From NCBI GenBank assembly GCA_023375785.1, contig SZWC01006886.1, positions 1-24,878 on the forward strand: a stretch of DNA of 24,878 nt, given 5' to 3'. The DNA is from Penium margaritaceum. Taxonomy: Eukaryota; Streptophyta; Zygnematophyceae; Desmidiales; Peniaceae. Positions 16,691 to 24,878 of this stretch are shown piece after piece (the stretch's first letter is position 1; every line of letters begins with the position of its first letter). Under the pieces are notes generated by a model. The model made no database searches. It was not told the origin of the DNA and was given only the letters and a program-made list of their open reading frames with translations. The position numbers were made by a program, and so were the translations under genes.

Positions 16691-17837
16691 TTTCCCCCTC
16701 TGAATGTTTGTGACTCGTGTTCTGGTTGGTGAACATTGACTAACCGTATTGAAATTTTTTTATCATGGCCAGAGACATATGCCTAGTTTGGTTGTTCGAT
16801 GTGCATAGTAGCCACACAGTGCCACTACGGATTGAAGTTCTTTGTCCTTTCTAATCAATACATAGGGTTCCCAACCCGTTGTCTCTCCCTCTGACTATTT
16901 GTGACTCATGTCATGAGTTGTCAATGTTGACCACACATAGTGCACTTCTTCGGTGATATTCAATGATGTATGCATCCTTTCATTGGTCATTGTGCACACT
17001 AGCCACACCATGCCACTACTTGTCGAAGTTCTCTTTACTTGCTACTTGATAACTAGTATTCTTGGCCCATTGTTTCCCCCTCTGACCCTTTGTGACTCGT
17101 GTTATGGGTTGTGAACGTTGACCACCCATATTGAAATTCTTTCGTCATGGTCAGTGACATATGCCTTGTTTGGGTTAACACATTACATGGTTACCACGCC
17201 GCGTCACTATGTACTGAAGGTCTTTGTTCTTTGTAGCTGATATCTAGTCTTCCTCAACCATTGTTACAATCCTCTGATTATCTATGACTAATGATGTGAA
17301 CTTTCAATGTTGACCACATAAAGTGCAATTAGTTGGTCATGGTCAGTGACATATGCATACTTTGGTTTTTCACCGTGTGTGGTAGGCACACTGTGCCACT
17401 ACATATTTAAGGTATTTTTACTTGGTAGTCGATAACTAGTATTCACAAACCATTATCTTCCACTCTGACCATTTGAGACTCCTATTATGAGTTGTCAAAG
17501 TTTTCCACACATCGTGACATTGTTTGGTCATGGTCAGTGACATATGCCTACTTTGGTTGGTCATCATGCATGGTATCCACACTGTGCCACAACTTATCGA
17601 AAGGTCCTTGTGCTTGCCAGTTGATACCTGGTGTTCCCAAATCATGCTTTCCCCCTCCGACCATTTGTGACTCGTATTATGAGTTGTCAATGTTGACCAC
17701 ACACAGCGGATTTCTTTGATCAAAAGCAGTACACATGCCTACTTTGGTCGGTCATTGTACATGGTAGCCACACTGTGCTACTATTGATTGAAGGTCGTCC
17801 TACATGCTAGATGAGACCTGATATTCCCTGACCATTG
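16691..17837 (+). repeat. Higher-order repeat unit 1
   Basis: Monomer anchors are at 16691 (A), 16882 (B), 17073 (C), 17264 (D), 17456 (E) and 17648 (F). Its C monomer has an A-like first half, reading CCACCCATATTGAAATTC at about 17120, unlike the C monomers of units 2, 3 and 6. Confidence 0.9.
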
Positions 17838-18983
17838 TTTCCCCCTCTAACCATTTGTGACTGGTGTTATGGTTGGTGAACGTTGACCACCCATATTGAA
17901 ATTCTTTGGTCATGGTCAGTGATATTTGCCTATCATCATTGTTTGGTGTGCAAAGTAGCCACAACCTGCCTCTACGTACGGACGTTATTTGTCGTTTCTG
18001 GTCAATACACAGGGTTCCCAAACCATTGTCTCTCCCTCTGACCATTTGTGACTCGTGTTATGAGTTGTCAATGTTTACCACACAAAGTGGACTTATTCGG
18101 TCATAGTCAGTGATGTATGCATCCTTTGGTTGGTCACTGTGCACGCTAGCCACACCGTGCCACTACTTGTTGAAGGTCTCTGTACTTGCTAGTTGATAAC
18201 TAGTGTTCTTAGCCCATTGCTTCCCCCTCTGACCATTTGTGACTTGTGTTATGAGTTTTCAACATTGACCATACACTGTGGCATTCTTTTGGTCATGGTC
18301 GGTGACATATGCCTACTTTGGTTGGTCATTGTACATGGTTACCACACCGTGTCACTACGTATTGAAGGTCTTTGTGCTTTCTAGTTGATAGCTAGTGCTC
18401 CCAAATCATTGTTAACCCCTCTGACTATCTAGGACTCGTGTTGTGAGTTGTCAACAGTGACCACATTAAGTGACATTCTTTGGTCATAGTCAGCGACATA
18501 TGCATACTTTGGTTGGTCAAAGTGCATTGTAGCCACACTGTGCCACTACACATGGAAGGTATTTGTACTTGCTGGTCCAGAACTAGTATTCACAAACCAT
18601 TATCTTCCACTCTGACCATTTGTGACTCGTGTTATGAGTTGTCAAAGTTTACAACACGTAGTGACATTCTTTGGTCATGGTCTTTGACATATGCCTACTT
18701 TGGGTAGTCATCATGCATGGTATCCACACCGTGCCAGAAATTATTGAAGGTCATTGTGCTTGCTAGCTGATACCTGGTGTTCACAAACCATTGTTTCCTC
18801 TTCTGGCCATTTGTGACTTGTATTATGAGTATTCAACGTTCACCACACACAGCGTATTTATTTGGTCAAAGTCAGTACATATGCCTACTTTGGTCAGTCG
18901 TTGTGCATGGTAGCCATACCGTGCTAGTAGTGATTGAAGGTCGTTGTACTTGCTAGTTGAAAACTGATATTCCCAGACCATTG
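17838..18983 (+). repeat. Higher-order repeat unit 2
   Basis: Monomer anchors are at 17838 (A), 18029 (B), 18220 (C), 18412 (D), 18603 (E) and 18794 (F). The C monomer is of the ordinary type, with CACTGTGGCATTCTTTTGG after the GACC dyad. Confidence 0.9.
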
Positions 18984-20126
18984 CTTCCCCCTCTGACCGC
19001 TTGTGACTCTTGTTATGGTTGGTGAACATTGACCACCCATATTGAAATTCTTTGGTCATGGTTAGTGACATATGCCTACATTGGTTGTTTGGTGTGCATA
19101 GTAGCCACACCGTGCCACTACGTAATGTAGTTATTTGTCCTTCCTAGTCGTTACTTAGTGTTCCTAACCCATTGTCTCTCCCTCGGACCATTTGTCACTC
19201 GTGTTATGAGTTGTCAATGTTGACCACACATGGTGGACTTCTTCAGTCATAGTCAGTGACGTATGCATCTTTTGGTTGGTCACTATGCATGCTATGCACA
19301 TTGTGGCACTACTTGTTGAATGTCTTTGTACTTGCTAGTTGATAGCTAGTGTTGGCAAACCATTGTTTCCCCCTCGGACCATTTGTCACTCGTGTTATGA
19401 GTTCTCAACGTTGATCACACACTGTGAAATTCTTTTGGTTATGGTTAGTGACATGCCTACTTTCGTTTGTCACAGTCCATGGTTACCACGCCGTGTCACT
19501 ACGTATTGAATGTCTTTGTGCTTTCTTGTTGATAGCTAGTCTTTCCAAACCATTGTTCCCCCCTCTGACTATCTGTGACTCGTGTTGTGAGTTTTCAACG
19601 TTGACCACATGAAGTGAGGTTGTTTGGTCATGGTCACTAACATATGCATACCTTGGTTGGTCACCCTGCATTGTAGCCACACTATGCCACTACATATGGA
19701 GGGTATTTATACTTGCTAGTTGATAACTCGTATTCACAAACCATCATATTCCACTCCAACCATTTGTGACTGTGTCATGAGTTGTCAACGATTACCAAAC
19801 ATACAGACATTGTTTGGTCATGGCCTGTGACATATGCCTACTTTGGTTGGTCATCGTGCATGGTATCCACACCGTGCCACAACGTATTGAAGTTCCTTGT
19901 GCTTGCTAGGTGATGCCTGGTGTTCCCAAACCATTGTTTCCCCCTCTGACCATTTGTGACTTATGTTATGAGTGGTCAACGTTGACCACACACCGCGGAT
20001 TGCTTTGGTCAAAGGCAGTACATATGCCTACTTTGGTCGGTCATTCTGCCTGGTAGCCACAATGTGCTACTGCTGATTGAAGGTCATTGTACTTGCTAGT
20101 TGATAACTGATGTTCCCATACCATTG
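18984..20126 (+). repeat. Higher-order repeat unit 3
   Basis: Monomer anchors are at 18984 (A), 19175 (B), 19366 (C), 19556 (D), 19747 (E) and 19937 (F). The B and C anchors both carry CTCGGACC in place of CTCTGACC, hinting at local conversion between neighbouring monomers. Confidence 0.9.
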
Positions 20127-21268
20127 TTTCCCCCCTCTGAACGTTGGTGGCTCCTGTTATGGTTGGTGAACGTTGACCACCCATATTGAAATTCTTTGGT
20201 CATGGTCAGTGACATATGCTTAGTTTGGTTTCATGTGCATAGTAGCCACACTGTGACACGACGTATTGAAGTTTTTTGTCCTTTCTGGTCAATACATAGG
20301 GTCCCCAAACCATTGTGTCCCCCTTTGGCCAATTGTAACACGTGTTATGAGTTGTAAATTTTGACCACATAAAGTGGACTTCTTGGTCATAGTCAGTGAT
20401 GTATGAAACCTTTGATTGGTCACTCTGCACGCTAGCCACACCGTGCCACTACTTGTTGAAGGTATTTGTACTTGCTAGTTGATAACTGTTGTTCCCAACC
20501 CATTGTTTCCCCCTCTGACCATTTGTGACTCGTGTTATGAGTTTTCAACGTTGATTACCCATATTGAAATTCTTTGTCATTGTCAGTAACATATGCCTAG
20601 TTTGGTTTGTCACTGTACATGGTTGCCACGCTGTGTTACTACGTGTTGAAGGTCTTTGTGCTTTCTAGTTGATAGTTAGTGTTCCCAAACAATTCTTACC
20701 CCCCTTTAACTATCTGTGACTCGTGTTGTGAGTTGCCAACGTTGACCACATGAAGTGAAATTCGTTGGTCATGGTCAGTAACATATGCATAATTTGGTTG
20801 GTCACTGTGCATTGTAGTTGCACTGTGCCAATACATATTGAAGGTATTTGTTCTTGCTAGTCTATAGCTAGTATTCACAACCCATTATCTTCCACTCTGA
20901 CCATTTGTGCCTCGTGTTATGAGTTGTCAATATTTACCACACTTAGTGACACTCTTTGGTCATGGTGCGTGACACATGCCTGTTTGGGTTGGTTATCTTG
21001 CATGGTATCCACACAGTGCCACAACGTATTGAATGTCCTTGTGCTTGCTACTTTACACCAGGTGTTGCCAATCCATTGTTTCCCCCTCTGACGATTTGTG
21101 ACTCGTATTATGAGTTGTCAACCTTGACCACACAGATCGGTTTTCTTTGGTCAAGGGAAGTACATATGCCTACTTTGGTTGGGCATTGTGCATGGTAGCC
21201 ACACCGTGCTACTAGTGATTGAAGTTCGTTGTACTTGCTAGCTGAGAATTGATAATGCCAGACCATTG
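20127..21268 (+). repeat. Higher-order repeat unit 4
   Basis: Monomer anchors are at 20127 (A), 20326 (B), 20516 (C), 20696 (D), 20888 (E) and 21079 (F). Its C monomer is a hybrid: ordinary GAGTTTTCAACG followed by the A-type ACCCATATTGAAATTC. Confidence 0.88.
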
Positions 21269-22411
21269 TTTCCCCCTCTGGCCGTTTGTGACTCATGTTA
21301 TGGTTGGTGAACTTTGACCACCCATATTGAAGATGTTTTGTCATGGTCAGTGATATGCCTAGTTTGGTTGTTTGGTGTGCATAGTAGCCACACCATGCCA
21401 CTACGTATTGAAGTTATTTGTCCTTTCTAGTCGGTACATAGGGTTACCAAACCATTTTCTCCCCTCTGACCATTTGTGACTTGTGTTATGAGTTGTCAAT
21501 GTTGACCACACATAGTGGACGTCGCCGGTCATAGTCAGTGACGTATGCCTTCTTTGGTTGGTCACTGTGCACGCTAGCCATACCGTGCCACTACTTGTTG
21601 AAGGTCTCACTACTTGCTAGTTAATAACTAGTGTTCCCAACCCATAGTTTCCCCCTCTGACCTTTTGTGACTTGTGTTATGGGGTGTGAACGTTGACCAC
21701 CCATATTGAAATTCTTTGGTCATGGTAAATGACATATGCCTAAATTGGTTTGTCATTGTACATGGTTACGACGCCGTGTCAATACGTATTGAAGGTCTTC
21801 ATGCTTTTTAGTTGATAGCTGTTCTTCCAAAACCATTGTTACCTCCCTCTAGCGATCTGTGACCCATGCTCTGAGTTGTCAACAGTGACCACATGAAGTG
21901 AAATTCTTTGGTCATGGTCAGTGACATATGCATACTTTGGTTCATCACTATGCATGGTAGCCGCACTGTGCCACTGCATATTGAAGGTATTCGTATTTGC
22001 TATTCAATAACTATAACTCACAAGCCATTATCTTCCACTTTGACCATTTGTGACGCAGGTGATGAATTGTCAACGTTTACCATACATAGTGACATTATTT
22101 GGTCATGGTTAGTGACATATGCCTATTTTGGTTGGTCATCGTGCATGGTATCCACACCGTGCCACACCTTGTTGAAGGTCTTTGTTCTTGGTACTTGATA
22201 CCTGGTGTTCCCAAACCATTGTTTCCCCCTGTGACCATTTGTGACTCGTATTATGACTTGTTAACGTTGGCCACACACTACCGATTTGTTTCTTCAAAGG
22301 CAGTACATATGCCTACTTAGGTCGGTCATTGTGCATGGTAGCCACATCGTGCTACTACTGATTTAAGGTCGTTGTACTTGCTAGTTGATTACTGATATTC
22401 CAAGACCATTG
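21269..22411 (+). repeat. Higher-order repeat unit 5
   Basis: Monomer anchors are at 21269 (A), about 21457 (B), 21648 (C), 21839 (D), 22031 (E) and 22222 (F). The C monomer again carries the A-like first half (GTGAACGTTGACCACCCAT). Confidence 0.88.
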
Positions 22412-23118
22412 TTTCCCCCTCTGACCCTTTGTGACTCGTGTTGTGGTTGGTGAACTTTGACCCCACATATTGAATCTATTTGGTCATGTTCAGTGACATA
22501 TGCCTACTTTTGTTCTTTGGTGTGCATAGTAGCCCCACCGTGCCACTACATATTGAAGATCTTTGTCCTTTCTAGTCGATACATAGGATTCCCAAAACAT
22601 TGTCTTTCCTCTGACCACCTGTGACTCGTGGTATGTGTTGTCAATGTTGACCACACATAGTGGACTTCTTCGGTCATAGTCAGTGACGTATGCATCCTTT
22701 GGTTGGTCGATGTGCAGGCTAGCCATACGGTGCCACTACTTGTTGAAGGTCTTTGTACTTGCTAGTTGATAACTAGTGTTCCCAACTCAATGTTTCCCCC
22801 TTTGACCATTTGTGACTCGTGTTATGAGTTCTCAATGTTGACCACACACTGTGAATTTTTTTCTGGTCATGGTTAGTGACATATGCCTACTTTGGTTTGT
22901 TACTGTACATGGTTAACACGCTGTTTCACTACGCACTGAAGGTCTTTGTGCCTTCTATTTGATACCTAGTGTTCCCAAACCATTGTTACCCCACTCTGAC
23001 TATCCGTGACTCGTGTTGTGAGTTGTCAACATTGACCACATGAAGTGAAATTTGTTGGTCATGGTCAGCGACACATGCATACTTTTGTTGGTCACTGTGC
23101 ATTGTAGCCACACTGTGA
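22412..23118 (+). repeat. Higher-order repeat unit 6, truncated in monomer D
   Basis: Monomer anchors are at 22412 (A), 22603 (B), 22793 (C) and 22986 (D). The D monomer breaks off after GTAGCCACACTGTG, about 132 bases in, where a hexamer microsatellite begins. E and F are absent. Confidence 0.9.
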
Positions 23119-23244
23119 CATTGACATCAACATCGACATCAACATCGATATTGACATCGACATGGACATCGATATCCACATCGACATTGACATTGATGCC
23201 AACGTCGACATCAATGTCAACATCGGCATTGACGTAGACGTTAT
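23119..23244 (+). repeat. Degenerate hexamer repeat, GACATC type
   Basis: About 21 hexamers of the form GACATC, AACATC, GATATT or GACGTC follow the broken satellite monomer without any spacer. The first base of each unit is usually G or A and the third pair alternates. It is a variant microsatellite, not coding. Confidence 0.88.
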
Positions 23245-23430
23245 GATACGATGTGGTGCAATGCGATGCGATGCAATGCAATGTGATGCGATGCGATCCA
23301 ATGTGATGCGATGCGATGTAGTGTGATGCAATGTGATGCAATGTGATGTGATGCGGTGCAATGTGATGTGATGTGGTGCATTGTGATGCAATGCGATGCA
23401 ATCTATGCGATGTGATGTGATCGATGCAAT
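23245..23430 (+). repeat. Degenerate pentamer repeat, GATGC/AATGT type
   Basis: The period drops from six to five: units are GATGC, GATGT, AATGC and AATGT with occasional slips. The variants are intermixed, so this tract is older or less homogenised than the second pentamer tract. Confidence 0.88.
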
Positions 23431-23489
23431 GACAGTGACTGTGACTTTGACAGTGGTAGTGGCGGTGACAGTGGCAGTGGCAGTGGCTG
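23431..23489 (+). repeat. Short hexamer repeat, GACAGT/GGCAGT type
   Basis: About ten units related to GACAGT lie between the two pentamer tracts and end at an eight-base T run (23490-23497). The unit matches the long hexamer field that begins at 23697. Confidence 0.8.
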
Positions 23490-23497
23490 TTTTTTTT

Positions 23498-23696
23498 ATG
23501 TGATGTGATGTGATGTGATGGGATGGGATGTGATGTGATGTGATGTGATGGGATGTGATGTGATGTGATGTGATGTGATGTAATGTGATGTGATGTGATG
23601 TGATGTGATGTGATGGGATGTGGTGTGTTATTGTGTGATTTTCTGTGATTTGATGCGATGCGATTCGATGTGATGTCATTGTGATGTGATGCGACA
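23498..23696 (+). repeat. Nearly pure pentamer repeat, GATGT type
   Basis: GATGT, with a few GATGG units, runs for about 130 bases in almost pure form, then becomes mixed with GATTT and GATGC toward the right end. It is much purer than the first pentamer tract. Confidence 0.9.
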
Positions 23697-24575
23697 GTGA
23701 CAGTAACAGTGACAATGATAGTAAGATTCATAGTGACAGTGACAATGATAGTGACAGTGACAGAAACAGTGACAGCGATAGTGATAGCGGCAGCGGCAGC
23801 GTCAGTGGCAGCGGCAGCGACGGGCACCGGCAGTGGTAGTGGCAGTGGCAGTGGTAGCGACAGCGAGAGCAACAGCTACAGCAAAAACGACAGCCATAGC
23901 GACAGCGACATGAACAGCGACAGTGATAGTGATAGCCACAGTGACAGGGATAGCGACAATGACAGCGACAGCGACAACGACAACGACAGTGACAATGACA
24001 GTAACGTCGACAGCGATGCCAACAGCGACGTCAAAAGCGATGTCGACAACGACTTCTACACCGACATCGACGGTGATGGCAACGCCAACAACAACATTGA
24101 CATTGACAGCAATGCCGACATTGATGTCAACAGCGACATCGATAGCGACAGCAACAGCGACAGCGACAGCGACATTGACAGCGACATTGATAGCGACATT
24201 GACAACGATAACGACAACGACAACGACAGCGATAGCCACAGCCATAGCCATACTGACAGGCACAGCAACAGTGATAGTGACAGCAATAGCGACAAGGACA
24301 AGAACAGCGACAGCGACTGCGACAGTGATAGTGACAGCGATGGTGACAGTGACGCCGACAGCGATGCCAACAGCGATGCCGACAGCGACGCCGACAGTGA
24401 TGCCGACAGCGACGTTGATAGCGACGTCGACAGCAATGTCGACAATGACGTTGACATGGAGAGCAACGTCGATGGCAACTTTGTTATTGATGGCAACGTC
24501 AACATCGATGGCGACGTCAACAGTGACATAGAAAACGAGAGCGACAATAAGCGACAACAACAGAGATGGTAACAA
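23697..24575 (+). repeat. Long degenerate hexamer field, GACAGC type
   Basis: About 145 hexamers of the form GACAGC, GATAGT, GACAAC, GACATT and GACGCC make up this tract. It contains long stop-free frames on both strands, for example a plus-strand frame that would give Asp-Ser/Asn dipeptides, and minus-strand frames that would give Val/Ala. These are consequences of a hexamer without stop codons and not evidence of a protein. Near 24350-24450 a twelve-base super-unit with GCC or GTC inserted between GACAGC units is visible. Confidence 0.92.
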
Positions 24576-24596
24576 CAACCTCAATGGAGACAAGGA

Positions 24597-24640
24597 CCCC
24601 CTCCCTCTCTCCCTTTTTCTCCCTGTCTATCTCCCTCTCT
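24597..24640 (+). repeat. CT-rich tract
   Basis: This is an almost pure pyrimidine stretch of CCCTCTCT-like units between the hexamer field and the ACTC tract. Confidence 0.85.
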
Positions 24641-24878
24641 CTCACTCACACACTCACTCATGCACTCACTCACACACTCACTCATTCACTCACTCACTCA
24701 CTCACTCACTCACTCACTCACTCGCTCACTCACTCACTCACTCACTCACTTTCTTGCTTGCTCGCTCACTCAATCACTCACTCACTCATTCACTCACTCA
24801 CTCACTCAATCACTCACTCACTCACTCACTCACTCACTCACTCACTCTCTCACTCACTCACTCACTCACTCACTCACT
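24641..24878 (+). repeat. Tetranucleotide repeat ACTC to window end
   Basis: ACTC units repeat to the last base, interrupted by a few CACA, CATT, CTTG and CAAT variants in the first half and near-perfect toward the end. The sequence ends inside the repeat, a common reason for a contig to stop. Confidence 0.95.

Larger units (their letters stand above)
16501..23118 (+). repeat. Satellite array: 191-bp monomers in a six-monomer higher-order repeat
   Basis: The anchor TTTCCCCCTCTGACC and its variants recur every 190-193 bases across the whole interval, about 35 monomers in head-to-tail orientation. The monomers fall into six diverged types (A to F) that return in fixed order, so that type A begins at 16691, 17838, 18984, 20127, 21269 and 22412, a period of 1,142-1,147 bases. 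Type B is recognised by GACTTCTTCGGTCATAGTCA, type D and E by TTCACAAACCATTATCTTCC at their junction, type F by GGTCAAAGGCAGTACATATG. The array starts inside an F monomer with a hairpin and stops inside a D monomer. There is no coding content; short open frames inside it are chance. Such arrays are typical of heterochromatin, sometimes centromeres. Confidence 0.95.

Noticed and set aside
17436..22726. Many short ORFs of 60-100 codons on both strands within the satellite
   Set aside because: They recur with the monomer period, differ in frame between units, and have no start context or conserved protein sequence.
16501..23118. CRISPR-like or tRNA-array interpretation of the regular repeats
   Set aside because: Units are about 191 bp, head-to-tail, without unique spacers, and they fold into no tRNA cloverleaf. 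They fit a eukaryotic satellite.
23000..23872. Minus-strand 290-codon frame rich in His, Ser and Val
   Set aside because: It spans satellite, pentamer and hexamer repeats and is open only because those repeats lack stop codons.
23697..24572. Stop-free frame of 291 codons rich in Asp and Ser, resembling a phosphoprotein
   Set aside because: It is the translation of a degenerate GACAGC hexamer repeat. The other frames and the reverse strand are open as well, so openness carries no coding information.

Overview
This is a eukaryotic repeat-rich window with no gene that I would call a functional host gene. The repeats are plant-type LTR retrotransposon relics, stop codons that look like decayed methylated CAG and CGA codons, a long satellite array and large simple-repeat fields. 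My best guess is the green-plant lineage, possibly a charophyte alga such as Chara, but nothing in the sequence proves it. Both window ends fall in low-complexity DNA (a C14 run at the left, an ACTC tetranucleotide tract at the right), so the window may be a whole assembly contig.

Layout. (1) 1-5250, + strand: a broken retropepsin fragment, then a decayed coding stretch of unknown type. It has an unknown Pro-rich ORF, a Lys/Glu/Ala-rich coiled-coil ORF, an H2C2 zinc-binding plus DDE integrase, an SH3-like C-terminal part and a PHD-like C4HC3 finger. I find no reverse transcriptase in it. (2) About 5578-9667, + strand: a Ty1/copia element with protease, pre-integrase finger, integrase, RT and RNase H, a polypurine tract and one complete 515-bp 3' LTR. 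Gag is doubtful and the 5' LTR is missing. It carries a 220-bp near-identical tandem duplication around a single N. (3) 9668-about 15900, - strand: a Ty3/gypsy element with a long Pro/Gln-rich gag, gag domain, zinc knuckle, protease, RT and RNase H. It is cut off at the copia LTR before any integrase. (4) 15900-16495: faint minus-strand coding-like sequence. (5) 16496-23118: a tandem satellite of about 191 bp per monomer, arranged as a six-monomer higher-order repeat (HOR) of about 1,145 bp. It is present in five full units plus partial ends, with a 46-bp near-perfect hairpin at its left edge. (6) 23119-24878: alternating hexamer and pentamer degenerate microsatellites, a CT-rich stretch and an ACTC tract.

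The genes do not work together as a system. They are three independent, eroded mobile-element relics next to a satellite block. The most unusual parts are the higher-order satellite with its edge hairpin and conserved dyads, and the integrase relic that carries a C-terminal zinc finger but no visible RT. The N-flanked duplication in the copia element is best read as an assembly problem.
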